Part shown: positions 12,404-25,177 of the stretch, piece after piece | How positions within the stretch are numbered: position 1 is the stretch's first letter | Layout: the number at the start of each line of letters is the position of its first letter | NCBI GenBank assembly: GCA_033980235.1 | Contig: CM067075.1 | Location: 18,674,844-18,738,843 of the forward strand | Direction: 5' to 3' | Length of the DNA: 64,000 nucleotides | DNA from: Diadema setosum | Lineage: Eukaryota > Echinodermata > Echinoidea > Diadematoida > Diadematidae | Notes under the pieces: generated by a model | Told to the model about the DNA's origin: nothing | Databases searched by the model: none | Seen by the model: only the letters and a program-made list of their open reading frames with translations | Position numbers and translations under genes: made by a program

Positions 12404-13678
12404 CAGTGGCGTACCGTGGGTCAAGACATTGGGGGGGGGGGGGGGACACCTCGAGGAAAAGTAATTTTGAGGGTGTGTATGCTTGTGCGTGAGTGCGTGT
12501 GTATGTATGTGTGCGCGCGTGTGTGCGTGCGCTGTCAGTCTGCAAACAATAATGGGGACTACAAACGGAATGTGATACATTCTACAGCGCAGTCATTGAG
12601 CAACATTGTAAGTTTTCCTTACATCAGGGAGGTGACCTCCCTGCTTACATGGATTATGGAATGACGGTGTGAAACGACAAATTACTGGCAGCAACATCAG
12701 GAGAATGGCATAACGATTAAAAGCGAGCGAGCTTGAAAATTTTGACATTTTACCTTCCAAAAACTGCCATTTGCAGCTATATTTTTTTCGCTTTGGAAAT
12801 AGGGGGGGGGGGGCACACCGGGCGCAACTGCTGGCAATTACTAGCAGTGACATCAGGAGAATGGCATAACGATTAAATGCGAGCGAGCGAAGCGAGCGAG
12901 CTTGAAATTTTTGATATTTTATAGTCCAAAAACTGAGGTTTGTAGATGTATATCTTTCCGCTTTGGAAATTAAGGGTTGCGCATTGGGCGCGCTTGACTG
13001 CTGGCAATTACTGGCAGCAACATCAGAAGAATGGCATAACAATTAAACGCGAGCGAGCTTGAAAATTTTGATATTTTAGAGTCCCCAAACTGCCGTTTGT
13101 AGCTATATTTTTTCGCTTTGGAAATTAAGGGGGGGGGGGGGCGCATCGGGCACAACTGCTGGCAATCACTGGTAGTAACATCAGGAGAATGGCATAACGA
13201 ATACAATGCGAGAGAGCGAAGCGAGCGGGCGTGAAAATTTTGACATTTTATAGTCCAAAAACTGCCGTTTCTAGCTATATCTTTCCGCTTTGGAAATTAA
13301 GGGGGGCGCATTGGGCGCGCTTGACGGCTGGCAATATTACTGGCAGCAACATCAGGAGAATGGCATAACGATTAAATGCGAGCGAGCTTGAAAATTTTGA
13401 CATTTTACCTTCAAAAAACTGCCATTTGCAGCTATATTTTTTCGCTTTGGAAATAGGGGGGGGGGGGGGGCGCACCGGGCGCAACTGCTGGCAATTACTG
13501 GCAGCAACATCAGGAGAATGGCATAACGATTAAATGCGAGCGAGCGGAGCGAGCGAGCTTGAAAATTTTGGCGTGTTACAGTCCAAAACTGCCGTTTAGT
13601 AGCTATATTTTTTTTCGCTTTTGAAATTAAGGGGGGGGGGGGGCGCCCGGTGCCCCCCCCCCCCGATCCGCCATTGGT
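12404..13678. repeat. tandem array of ~160-base units with poly-G tracts, inside a short-TIR element
   Basis: At least six units begin at about 12681, 12838, 13008, 13165, 13336 and 13494 (spacing 157-171). Each starts with a CTGGCAGCAACATCAGGAGA-like phrase, carries GCGAGCGAGCGAAGCGAGCG in some units, and ends in a run of 7-18 G followed by GCGC. The outer ends CAGTGGCG and CGCCATTG are imperfect inverted repeats, so the whole may be one DNA element with an expanded middle. Frames reading through it (such as 12593-13042 minus) are products of the array. Confidence 0.8.
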
Positions 13679-14261
13679 AGTCGAGGGTGTCGGTTTATGT
13701 TCATGATTGGGGGAGGTCTGACCAGCGATGGGGCGTCGAAGTGACCAAGCGGGGGAAAGATGTCCAAAATCTGCACTTCAGAGCATCCCCTAATTGTTTG
13801 TGTTTGTTTGTGTGTGTTTTATATACATGGAAAATTTACGAAATAGCCCAGGTCAAGTTTTGTTATTGGCAATGCAAGGCATTTTAATATAGACTAGTAT
13901 GTAAAGCAACACTGCAAAATCAATGATCTAGCTTTGATATAACGAAGCGTAAGGTACAAAGGTGTACATTCTACATCACATTGCGCAACATTGCAGCACT
14001 CTTTTTGCCGTTCGGATGTTCTGAGTACACTGCACACACCCTGCTTATAATTCAGGATACCAACCAGGTCTGACGGTGAATCACAATCTTTTGTCGGCTC
14101 CGGGCTTTTTGAACAATGTTTCACACTATACCCCTCTTTAATTATGGTTAAAAGAAATCTTAGAAAAATATCTTATTTCTTGATCACCCTTTCATGTAGA
14201 TTTCAAAAGCAGTTTACTAACCCTTACCATTTTGCATTTTGGTAAAGTTTGTTTGTTTGTT

Positions 14262-14341
14262 TTTTTCCAGCGGATTGGGGGGGGGGGGGGGGGGGGGGCA
14301 CGTGCCCCCCGTGGCTCCCCCCCCCCCGAAGTTACGCCACA
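14262..14341. repeat. poly-G/poly-C inverted stretch
   Basis: A run of about 22 G, then CACGTGCCCCCC, GTGGCT and a run of C ending GAAGTTACGCCAC. It resembles the ends of the G-tract elements nearby, and is probably a short remnant of one. Confidence 0.5.
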
Positions 14342-14861
14342 GGATACGAGCCCGATTACTAGTATGCGTCTCTTTTCTCATGGAGAGTCCCTTCAGCCTC
14401 GAAGATTATGCTGTACACGGCTTGTTCCAGTTCAGAGCTGCACATAAGTCACCTAAAATATGTCATCTGCCCTTAGCTTTTCTCACTACATGGTATCACA
14501 ACTGCATTTTAATGATAGAATGAGGAGGCAGGTGCCGGTACATTGATTGGAAACAACGAAATCATTCTTCCTTGACGCCAGTGGGTGCATGTCATTCCCC
14601 AGACAGGCAATACCTTTTATACATCATTCCGTAATAGACCGTTTCTGTATAGTATGTATTGCAATTTATGGATGTTTCTTTTCCTTGATTACATTTACCT
14701 GCTCCCTCCACTTCAGGAATTCGGTTGGTTATTTATTTATTTATTTCTCATATATTTATTGGTGTATAAAAGACTGATCAGCAGTACCCAGTAAAGGACT
14801 GAAAGAATCAGTACCAAATGAGAATAATAATGAACAAAAATCAAATAGAGTGCAGCGTGGT
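14342..14861. other. no gene seen; unique sequence
   Basis: No conserved frame. A short TTTA repeat is at about 14729-14746. Confidence 0.5.
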
Positions 14862-15000
14862 GGATCTAGGAGGGGGCGCACCTGGCGCGCCCCCACTTTC
14901 TTTTTCTTTTTAAATCAAAAGAAAAAAAAAACCATAAAAAATGTGTGTGTGTGGGTAAAGGCGCCCCCCTTTTCACAAAATTCTTGGATCCGCCCCTGAG
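14862..15000. mobile_element. short GGCGGATCC/G-tract element
   Basis: Begins GGTGGATCTAGGAGGGGGCG and ends CTTGGATCCGCCCC, with GCGC-rich motifs at both sides and an A/T-rich middle. Related copies are at 16758-16935 and 31529-31640. Confidence 0.5.
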
Positions 15001-16292
15001 TATACAATATGACAGGCAAATGTAAAATAATACTTTTTCCTATGTAGGGCAAGCCCCCGGCAAGCTTTGTGGTCTTAGGGGTAACTTTTGTTTATAACGC
15101 ATGCATAAAATTTGAATACACATTACAGACCCGGTCTCTTCCAAGAAGGCTCTCTATTATCCTGTACCTCTTTATTGTAATGGAAACAATATTGTTGGGA
15201 TAGTTCTTCCTGACTATCTAAGATCTCATCCACTGCATAACTGAAATCAGTCTGGTTTACGTAGCTGCATAAGACTATTGTTATACAGTCACGGATGACT
15301 GGTTTCACTCTGTTGATGGAATGAAAACAGTCATACGTGAACATCATTTTGGTCGATTTGCAAGGTCATCGACATCGACAATCACACTTGAAAACATGGA
15401 TGTCACGGATGTACAATTACATTACAATATACATGTTTTGTATTTAAGGTCACCGCTAACCTCTTACCGTTGACAGAAGAATAAAAAGAACTTCTATTGT
15501 CATGAGCGTGAACGGACTCTGAAGAAATACTATAATACGCAGAGGAGTACCATATAAGAGTCCTTGATACATATTATTGTTTATCTTTTTTTGGGACTAT
15601 TTAATGATTAAAAAATATTTAATTTCTCTTCGAGGCACATTGATATGCTGATGACACGGTAACCTGCTGTTCTCATAATACTCAGAAAGTTGTTGAAAAT
15701 GTTTTCAATAAAATACTTGGAATCGTGGATAGTGGCATAGCTGTTTGATGTTACATGGCACAAAATCTGATTATATAGTGATGGAAAAGACAACCACAGA
15801 AATCAGGGGAGAAGTATCAATCTCGGGTAAAAAGCTTCAAAACTCTTATTCACAGTTGCTATACAAGATATTGGATGTGGATGTTCACATTGAGCAAAAA
15901 TGTACAACAATGTCAAGTTAGGCCTATATGAGCCAAGTGTGCTTTCATTGTGTTTCACGTTTATTCTCAATGCTGCTTTGATCTGAAATAAACGTGAACA
16001 GAATTGAAGCTAAGGTCTGCGAACTAATGGAACTACGGTCAGGGTGATGATAAATAGGCTTGTTCGGATCATGGATCTTCTATAAAAGAAGAAAATAATG
16101 TTTATGTTCAACTTGAAACCACTTTCCAATGTCTGTGAGCCGCTTACGATTTCTCTCTAACCATAGTAGTCCCAATTTGCTTACCTTGTGTCCAGAAGAT
16201 GCAATAACGATTGTTGATGGTTTCATTCGTGTTTTCAATCTTTCTCTCTTGTCTCTCTTGTATCTGCTCTTATTTTTCTGTTGTACTTGTTC

Positions 16293-16295
<3 letters not shown>
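15001..16295. other. no gene seen; unique sequence
   Basis: AT-rich. The frames at 15123-15347 and 15608-15793 (minus) carry no motif I know. Confidence 0.5.
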
Positions 16296-16356
<61 letters not shown>

Positions 16357-16371
16357 CATCATCATTATTAC

Positions 16372-16419
<48 letters not shown>

Positions 16420-16432
16420 CATTATCATCATT
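16296..16432. repeat. (ATT)n microsatellite
   Basis: About 45 triplets of ATT/TTA, interrupted by ATC and ACT units near 16357-16372 and in the last 15 bases. The Tyr- and Ile-rich frames over it are spurious. Confidence 0.97.
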
Positions 16433-16757
16433 ATCATATTAATGTCTCCGTAACAAAGGGCGTTCTGTTTTCGAGTATACCGGTACTCTGTTCGTGATCG
16501 GATGATTCGTCCGTCTAGCGCATCATTTAGCGATTTCAGAAAAAAACAAACAAACACAGCTGAACACTGCTAGATGGCTTTTCTTAATCTTTAGCGCAGG
16601 GATGCTACATCGTGATGAGGAGTAGATGCACTGACAATATTTTGAGCATAATCTCGTAAGGTCACTGGTCATTGAACTGTGCCTAAAGATGACAATTTCA
16701 GCTGTAACTTTATGTAGGAAATATGTCGAATGGTAATATGGGTAAAACTGAACAGTT

Positions 16758-16935
16758 ATTAGGGGCCGGGATACAAGAGTTCCGTAAAGAAAGGGGGGGG
16801 GGGGGGGTTGGCCTTTACAAAAGTACAATTAAGTACAATTTTTTTTCTTTTTACTTCTTTTGTTTTAAAAAAAAATTAAAGGGGGGGGGGGGGTGGCGCA
16901 CCCGGTGCGCCCCGCGTCATGGATCCACCACTGAT
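16758..16935. mobile_element. short GGCGGATCC/G-tract element
   Basis: Runs of about 14 and 15 G flank an AT-rich middle. The right end, GCGCACCCGGTGCGCC then GGATCCACCAC, matches the reversed end of the 14862 copy. Confidence 0.5.
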
Positions 16936-17765
16936 TACGTTGTATCGACATTAAATAATACATGATGGTATACAATGTGGACAGTAGGCACCTCCATTAA
17001 GTCTCGAGTCATTGCAGAGGTCATTTCTAGCATCTGTCTCGTCGCTTTACTTCACCTAGATGTCCACTGATAATGTGAGTTGGACAGGGTCGAAATAAAT
17101 CACCTGCATTATTTGCTTGAACATAATTATTAGTAATGATGGGTCACAGGTCGTTGTCAAAGATCACTGTACTTTGCTTTCAACTCTCATTTTCTACCTA
17201 TAGCCAAGTCAACAAAATTTAGGGTAATTTCTCGGGGGTTTCGGCCATAAATTTCCTCGGTCGAAGAATAATGTTTATGTCGAAGATAACATATGGAAAT
17301 CAGTAAATATTTCATGGTGTGCACAGAGAACGTAAAATATCTCTAAATATCAAATATTCATATTAATATATCTTTCCGAATATCACTCCTCAGCGGTAGT
17401 CAAAATCAAGTTTGTCTTTTGGTGCCCTCTGAGACTCTTCTGTTATCGCCCAAATGTCTCATCTCCAAGTGTGAGGGTACTATACGATACGGCTTGGCCT
17501 CACTATACTTCTGGATTTGGAAGATCTCTTTGAAATTCACTATTCGGACCTTGGGCCAAGCTCTAAACCCCTGAATAACAATTCCTGACAAGCTTGGTCA
17601 AGATAATGGTTAGTCATAGATGATGAGAACGTGAAAGTTCAAAAACAAAAGTCGTTGGATCAGGCGAGTTAGGTATATATAGTGTACAAACTTTGTTTCG
17701 TTTATTAATTGTATGTGTGTGGGAGAGATTGATGAGGGTATATAATGAAATGCACTCTATTACTG
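16936..17765. other. no gene seen; unique sequence
   Basis: Unique AT-rich sequence without recognisable signals. Confidence 0.5.
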
Positions 17766-17769
17766 TTAA

Positions 17770-18152
17770 AGGGACTGTACAGTTCTGGTTGAGGTGATGA
17801 TTTAGCTTGTAACGTTTTGCGAGATATTCAGAAACCACTCTGAGATGTCAAAGAGTATGCAATTCTAAGGGGTATCAAAAGTTTATTTGATGAAAATAGG
17901 TTTTCAAATGGATGAGATATCCAAAAACAACGTGAAACAAAGATATCCTAATAAAAGTCGTGGCCTGTCATCTTTTTATTATTATAACTTTTTTGGATAT
18001 CTCGGCCATTTGAAAACCAATTTTCATCAAATAAACATTGAATCCTTCTTAAAATTACATGCTCTTTCATATTTCATAGGAGGTTTCTCATTATCTCACT
18101 TAGGAATGTTATAAACCTGAATCCCCACCTCAACCAGTACTGTACACTCCCT
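17770..18152. mobile_element. TTAA-type short inverted-repeat element
   Basis: The ends AGGGACTGTACAGTTCTGGT and ACCAGTACTGTACACTCCCT are inverted repeats. The middle also folds back (TTTGATGAAAATAGG with CCAATTTTCATCAAA). TTAA is present on the left (17766-17769) but the right side reads TCAC, so the duplication is decayed. Size and ends fit a piggyBac-like MITE. Confidence 0.7.
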
Positions 18153-19389
18153 TCACTACATCTGCAGAGGTTATTTCCTTACTCATAACACTGATGATAA
18201 GCATTCAAAACAACGGCATAATGCAACAGAATAATGGCATGGACTTATAAGGGAGACAGAGCTCACAGTGACAAAAGTCAACCAAGAAGACAATCACACA
18301 AAAACATACTTTTTAGGACTTATATTTACCCAAACTAATAATTCAAGACATCATACAAACATCTTCTTTAATCATCTTCATTTTTCACAATTGTAAAATT
18401 TCTTCATACCTGAGGGTCATGCAAACATTAGCATCTCATTCATCACCTTGAATGGATTTGAGTATTTGTACAAATATAGACTACAAATATATATCAATTT
18501 ATTCTTATATATATGTTGAAATATATTGTAATATAACACCTGAGAACTACCATGCAGAATATGAGATAAGATGACGAAACTGCGCATCTGTAGCGCGGTT
18601 CGCTGTGAAAGAAAGCATCAATCACAGTTTGTTCTGGTCATGGCTGGTGATCTGTTCTTTACTTGATCAACGTACCTTCTCATTTTGCTCACTGTGGTGT
18701 TTGATTGTCAACACCATGATTTCCTCAAACTGAAACTTGTGTATATGCCTTACCATGAGTGTACATTCAATACTTTCTACACTATTCTTATGATAGAGAG
18801 GTACAAAAACAAATTTCAAACATGAGAAGAAAAAAAAAAAAACTGAAGAAAAATGCACTACTATTCTATTTAAGCTACATTAGTGTAACACAAAAGTTTG
18901 CAAAGACATTATATGAACCCTACACTTTTAGGCAGGGAAATCTTGGCACAACAAATTGAAGCAGCTGGAATGTCTTAATATTTTCGATGGGAAATGAAAC
19001 TTGTCATGGTAGTGATACATGCAAACTGTACAGAGCAAAAAACAACATTAAGGCTGTGAATCATGGACACAAGATGCTGAGCAAAAGTCCACTCATCACG
19101 GGTACAACATGAATGAAAAACAAACACAAACTGTAGTGGTCCTCTAGCCAGATCTACAATTTGAACTGCATTAGAACAGAATGTTACACTGCTTGATTTT
19201 CTTCTTATTCTGTGTAGGGGGAGGGGGTTGGTAAATTGAATCCCCAGCCTGGATTGCAATAGTGATCTATACCAATTCCTATGTTTGATATTAAAATAAC
19301 AAAGTGGTTCAACCTTTCCCTTTTTTCTGGAGGATTTCTTCTTTTTTTTTCAAGAGGAACAAAGGAAATATAGGTGTGAGTTTCTTCAG
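18153..19389. other. no gene seen; unique sequence
   Basis: AT-rich. The frames at 18667-18858 and 18975-19259 (minus) have no recognised motifs. Confidence 0.5.
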
Positions 19390-19650
19390 CTTGTCTCCCT
19401 CTGCAAATTAATTTTGTTAAGATCGCAACTGCTGATCTGTAAATTAACAAACATGTCGGAAAAAAGGAACCAGTGGGACTCGAACCTGTCATCTACTGCT
19501 TTCTGGGCAACGACACTACCACCAGGCTGTCCCTGGTTGCCAGCAGTGACACGATGAACATGGAACAAATACCCAAGCTCCAAAATTCCGACATTGTTAT
19601 GTTAAGTAGTCCAAGGCGGACAAGGCATAGGATAAATGAAATGTAAAGGA
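19390..19650 (-). repeat. tRNA-like dispersed repeat (SINE-like), copy 1
   Basis: On the minus strand GGTTCGAGTCC is a perfect pol III B box, and GCCTGGTGGTAGTG fits an A box about 40 bases upstream. AACCAG and CTGGTT can pair as an acceptor-like stem, but the T-stem is poor, so this is not a functional tRNA. The same block with the same flanks recurs at 22827-23110, so it is an interspersed repeat. It could be a tRNA-derived SINE. Confidence 0.6.
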
Positions 19651-21002
19651 AATTTAATTCTGAATATTTTGCATTCTGAGTATCTAGAGTTCTCATGTAG
19701 TCGAAATGGATAAAAAAGGTGCATAAAATTGACAAAAAATTGCCAGCAACATCAAAAGTTGAGATGACCCAAGTCTCATAGATACACAATCATTCATCAA
19801 CAGCTGTACTAGCCACATAGTAGAGAACATAAAGTAGGATTTAGAAAATGGCATTCTGACAGCAAATAGGATCAATACTTTTCCAGTAAAAATAAAAATA
19901 TGCTTGCCAGAAAGGGCCCGTACTGCAATGAGCCTCTAAAAATCAAAGAAAGTGTATCAGTGGCTGGCAGATAGACACCAAACAGCATGCATTACAGGAG
20001 CTGCAGAACGTTTTTGAAGGGTCGGGGGGGGGGGGGGGGGGGTTGGGCGGCGGCTGCAGGTCAATGGTAAGAAGGAATCTAAGGATGAAATCTTTGGAAA
20101 ATATGGGTATTATGATTTTTTTCCAGATTTGTTTTTCTTCAATTTTTTTATATTACTGACCTCGAAAAAAGTGGAAAGTGGAGCATATGGTTCTAAGCTG
20201 TTCTGTTGCTCAGGTTGTCAAGGCTGACAGTGTACAGAGTTTAATAGGAAGGAAGGAGAAGACACTGATAAATCTGACATGGTTGGAATCCTTCACACAA
20301 CACACTATTCCATCACTTTGGAAAGGACAAGATAGACCATTCTTTCATTCCCCCCCCCCCCACCATGACTGTTTTTGACTTTTTAATGGCACTCACAAAA
20401 CAACAGCTATATGTTAAAGCTTAAGCAATCCAGAAGTAGAAGCACAATGGATACATCTTACAATAATCATTCCTCCCATACTGGAATAAGAATGAAAACA
20501 TATGAACTGTCAGCATCTAATGAAACAACAGTTAACGTACCATTATCCAGTCTGAGTGGGAAATGTATTTATAAATCTGCACATACATTACAACTTAAAA
20601 AAAACTTTACAGACAGGTATGTCATGCAAAGATGTGACAAAAACTTAGCTCCATTTCATAAATACTGAAGGTTTATTTGGAGGGGTTTCCCTGCCTCCAA
20701 TCACAATAGCAGTATCGAGTTGTGTACTTTTAATCAAGTATCAGTTTGACTTTCGGGAAGGAAAGCAGGTAAGTTGAGGTGTGCTTCTGTTTTAAGAGGA
20801 TTGGACTATCACAAGGTTACTAATGCCTGTGAAATGAATATGGCTACAAGAGGATGACAATGAAGTTTTTACTTCTAACAAAGACAGAGATTGAGAGTGT
20901 ATGTAACTTATACATGAACTCCAACAATTTCACTATACAAGTGTTAGCATGAAGGACAAAGTAAACTTCAACCTGGTATGCTGTAGAATACATCAATACA
21001 TC
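19651..21002. other. no gene seen; contains a long G run
   Basis: A run of about 19 G lies at about 20024-20042 and a C-run at 20350-20360. The frame at 20411-20668 has no recognisable domain. Confidence 0.5.
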
Positions 21003-21082
21003 TGTTGAGAATGAGAAGGGCGTTAAGTGGTCGTGAACACTATGGGTTTAGTGGCAACTTAACGCCCTTATCATTCTCAGCC
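21003..21082. repeat. imperfect palindrome
   Basis: GAGAATGAGAAGGGCGTTAA pairs with TTAACGCCCTTATCATTCTC around a ~25-base loop. Possibly the core of a small foldback element. Confidence 0.7.
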
Positions 21083-21286
21083 GACGAATACGAGTTGAAC
21101 CAAATGGTACTACTCAGCCATTTAGTGAGAGTTTAGTCGGACAGTAAGAGGTTGCTGCGTTAATGAGTCTGATTGGGAAAGACATTCATTCATATAAGAT
21201 TACTCAAGATACAAGCTCAAGGACAAGACAGTAAAAAAAAAAAAATTAGAGTCTCTCTATGTAATCAAGTATGAAGAAGTCATGTA

Positions 21287-21470
21287 TAGTGGACTTCCAA
21301 TATAAGAAAGTCCTCTGGACTGGCAGTATTCTTTCGTTATATCAAAATTTCATTATAACTAAACGAATAAATAATGAAAAAATAGAGCAGATAATGTTGT
21401 GATCTGAATTATTACTTTGTTGTAACCGAGATTTTGTTATAACCATGTTCGTCATAACAGGAGTGCACTG
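21287..21470. mobile_element. short CAGT-type (pogo/Tigger-like) element
   Basis: The right end reads CAGTGCACTCCTGTTATGAC on the minus strand. The left end TAGTGGACTTCC matches it loosely. TA flanks both sides. GTTATAAC phrases inside are like those in the 47082-49184 element. Confidence 0.5.
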
Positions 21471-21472
21471 TA

Positions 21473-22826
21473 TAGCTTTTTAGTATGACATGCACTTTTA
21501 AAACAAGATGAGAGCTAGTTTAATTTTGCACAATTTGTGTTTGAACTATTAATGACCTGACTACCCACCTGAAAAGTGCTGGAGCCAATAATATACAAAT
21601 GATACTTAATGAGGGAGGGTACATAGAGAATGTAAATCTAAAAGGATTTGTTATGCCATCATGAAAGGTTATAAGTCCTTTGATTTCAATTCCAGACTTT
21701 AACCTCTTCTTGACAGCACCAAAAAAACAAAACAAAACAAAAAAAAAAAACACCAAACCCCCCCCCTCCCCCCAAAAAAAAGAAGAAGAAAAAAAAAAAA
21801 AAAAACCCAAGATTTTTGACACGCTATTTTATAATTTTGGCAATAACACTCAATATTATAATTTTGGCAATAAAAGTCAACATGTTTTATATAACATGGG
21901 TATAAGTCAAAGTACTTTGAGAGTAATGCTAACTTCAACTTTAAATTTTGTGGTAGCCATTTTAAAAGCATTATCATCAAGCCCAATGTGTGCATAGTGC
22001 AGCTGTTACACCTCATATGTGCAGATCATGCATGTGCTGCTCCCCTAAATCACATGCATTGGACATTCAGGTTATGGCATTGTATAGAATATTAATGAAA
22101 AAAAAAGCTCTATGTATTGTGCTACACATGCAATTATTCAATCATGAAAGTGTTCTCACATGGGGAAAACATCCCCACAATATTCAGCCCATCACAAATC
22201 CATAATATATGAAATGGTGATGAGATTGCCTGGTATGTTAACTTTCTAATATGTACAATGCACAGCTTCTTAATCATACACTCATAGAAGAATTTCCAAT
22301 AATTAAGAACACATGATTCACAACAGGACAGTCAATAAGAAAACATGAATATACTTGAAATGCTGCTAGATGCACATTGTTGAGAAAAATTGCATAAAAT
22401 ATTGCTGCTGGTGTCAACAAAATGTATTGACACTCTGTCTTTGGCAGTACATGTCTTCATATAAACATTAGAAAAAGAAAAACACAACAACTCTGAGAAC
22501 AAGTAAATTTGCCAAAATATTTTTAAATGGTGTAGCAAATCATTTCATGCATGTTCACACATATTTCATATTTCCTCCTTCAGATTTGTTTCTGGCAATA
22601 GCATTATGTGGTACTCAATACATCACAACAGTAAATTGTCTCCTATGAAGTTAGTTATATGGCCATTCCTCATCTTATTCTTTGATTTACTGATACATGT
22701 TAATTCACTGCTTTTCTACATGGGGATTTTTATCTGACCAATAATAATTTGTATAATATACATATTTGCCTAATCACTCATGGCCAGATATGACATTCCT
22801 ATGGCTTATAAGTTTTTCTTTGATTT
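21473..22826. other. no gene seen; A/C homopolymer tract
   Basis: An A-rich, C-rich low-complexity stretch lies at about 21719-21806. A TATAATTTTGGCAATAA phrase is repeated near 21829 and 21854. Otherwise unique AT-rich DNA. Confidence 0.5.
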
Positions 22827-23222
22827 GTCTCCCTCTGTACACATTAAATTTGTAAGATCACAACTGCTGATCTACATTTTTAACAAGCATTTTGGAAAAA
22901 AAGGAACCAGTGGGAATCGAACCTGTCATCTACTTAAGATCCCAGCAGCGAAAATACCACCAGGCTATATCTCTGGTTGCCAGCAGTGGCACGATTAACT
23001 TGAAAAAATACCCAAGCTCCGAAATTCTGAAATTGTTATGTTGAATAGTCCAAGGCAGACAAGTCATATTAAATGAAAGCAAGAGAACATTGAGCAGAGG
23101 GGTGAAAATGTGGGGTATGAGTTTTTCTTCCATGTGTACAGAGGGAGACATATAATGAAGAAAACTCAGACTCCAAATCTTCACCCCTGTGCTGAATAAT
23201 CTCTTGCTTTCATATGATATTC
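22827..23222 (-). repeat. tRNA-like dispersed repeat (SINE-like), copy 2, next to a foldback
   Basis: On the minus strand GGTTCGATTCC is a perfect B box, with GCCTGGTGGTATTTT upstream in the A-box position. TGTCTCCCTCTGTACACAT at the left end recurs inverted at about 23132-23150. The last ~150 bases fold back (ATGAAAGCAAGAG with CTCTTGCTTTCAT). Copy 1 lacks this right part, so the foldback may be a separate insertion. Confidence 0.6.
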
Positions 23223-24012
23223 CTGTTGGTATGATGAAAATCCTTCCTCATTAACATTGCAGAATAATAAAATGATACATGAAAAGCAAAAATCTCTTGT
23301 TTAAATCAAGATAATGCAAATATGGATCCTGATGTCACATTTTCTCCCAAAATATGTGAGAAAAAAGAGCATTATCTCTGAGCAGATCATATCACAACTG
23401 TTTTCTTGGAGCCCTTTGGCCTTCAAGCCATATTCATGTGATCTTCCTCAGACACATGTAAAGTTTTGTCAAATACACTTCCACTTAGCGAAATGTTCCT
23501 TTAGATTGATTATGACAGGCAGCCAGTGCATACTGTCATATTCTTCAACAAATGTATGGGCATAAATCTAATTTTCACAATTTTGACATGTTTACATGAA
23601 AACATTTTTTGCTCCATGTTTGATCATGTATATAGTGAAGCTATTGATGTGGTTTACAGTTAATCTTAACTCCATGTTCAATATCAAGACATCAAGGATA
23701 GTTCACTCCTGACCACTCAATGGAATTCTTCATCACAATTTCATCCTCTTACCTAAACGGCTGTAACCCTTAAAACTTTCTCCATCACAACGTGAGTGCA
23801 TGGATGTGCAAGAGTTTGGAACAAAAGCAAGATTTTCCACAACTGACTATATAAGCACAAGTGTGTTTGATGTCTGTTTCTCCCCTCCCCCCCCCCCAAA
23901 AAAAAAATGGCCCCATACAAGTCAGTGTCAGGGAGTAAAAGCCTTGTAATTGTAAAAATTTGTACCTACTTGACATGTATGTGAAATCAAGCCACAACAC
24001 TATTCTCCACAC
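23223..24012. other. no gene seen; unique sequence
   Basis: Unique AT-rich DNA with a C/A homopolymer at about 23882-23908. Confidence 0.5.
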
Positions 24013-25177
24013 CAGTCAGACCGCAGCACGTATGCTAAAGAGTCGATCTGGCAAGATTTATTCAGCACTCTCGTTGACGATCTGAAGGTGTCTCGTGAGT
24101 GTGAGATTTTGCGAGAGTTTGACAGGGCTATGGTTTTCACAGTGTAGCGACTTGTACATACATTCATCATGGTTACAAGTCACGGTAAGTTGTTCTCCAG
24201 ACTTTGATCTTTATTTTGATACCAAATTGGCGTCTAATATTGGTTCTTATCATGACGATATAATCAGTTGAATTTGCGTAAATTTTACCTGCTTTTCACG
24301 GAAGATTTTGTCGTCTAAAGTTCATTTTTGGTTCCTGACCGGATTAAGAAACTGTTGTTTCTGATTTTGGCTTTTTCGTAGAGAGGAAACTTAGATGCTC
24401 ATCATATATTGGAGTCAAGGAGACACAAGCATGATTTATACTAGTTTTTCCGTTTTGAAATGTCTGTAAAATTCACTCCTAAGCCGGAAGTATGCTCCAT
24501 ACAAAGTGTACAGTGGCGCGAAAGAGTGTAATTTCGGTGCCTGGCGCGCGCTGTACCAAGCTTCTAGTCTGTCGTACACGCGTACCACGCAAGTCCGAAG
24601 CACAGAACTACACGTATGCCTGTATGCAAGCATGCGCTATGCATGCACGCGGCATGAAACCGTAGCAGCGTAATGACGTAATGCAAGTGCTGAATGCAAG
24701 CGCTGTCCAATGAGAGAGCTTACTCTTGAGATTGCACGGTTTCAAGCTGACCAGCACTGACATCGATGTATATTTTACTGGTTCCTGACTGGAGTAAGAA
24801 CAAATTGTCAAGATATTTACATGGATACAAAGATTAAGAAATGGACTACCAAATAATGCATTTCCATTGAGACACAAGGTGAATTTGGTATTTTTTTGAC
24901 GTCTTGAACGTGTACTACACAAATTACTTTTTTCATCATTTTTCAAGCTCAAATTACGCTATATTTTTCATTTACAATCATTTGAGTAACACGTGACAAT
25001 AGCTTACGTATTTTCCTTGAATTTGATACCAAATTTGTGAATATAAGGTGTAGTTTTGTTGCAGAGAGCCCAAGGACAAAATCCCCTTACGCAGCTTATT
25101 ACGTATGCAAGCCTTGAGCGGGCTTGCATACGAGTTGAATAAATACGAGCGAATTATCGGGTGCTGCGGTCTGACTG
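24013..25177 (-). mobile_element. non-autonomous DNA element with CAGTCAGACCGCAGCAC ends, copy B (inverted)
   Basis: Reverse-orientation sister of 6835-7917. It keeps the 17-base ends, the doubled CTTAATCCGGTCAGGAACC phrase (one diverged) and the terminal AATTATCGGGTGCTGC block. It has about 80 bases more internal sequence than copy A. No clear target duplication is seen. Confidence 0.85.

Noticed and set aside
12593..13484. Minus-strand frames with repeated peptides over the G-tract array
   Set aside because: They follow the tandem repeat; homopolymer runs would shift the frame and no domain is present.
12404..13678. CRISPR-like array
   Set aside because: Units are contiguous tandem repeats without unique spacers of constant length.
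16129..16557. Open frames rich in Tyr, Ile or Met
   Set aside because: They are translations of the (ATT)n microsatellite on both strands.
19460..19545. Functional tRNA gene
   Set aside because: B box is good but T-stem and anticodon arm do not fold well, and the block recurs as a repeat.
21699..22016. Frames over the A/C-rich tract
   Set aside because: Lys/Phe/Pro-rich low-complexity translations of homopolymers.
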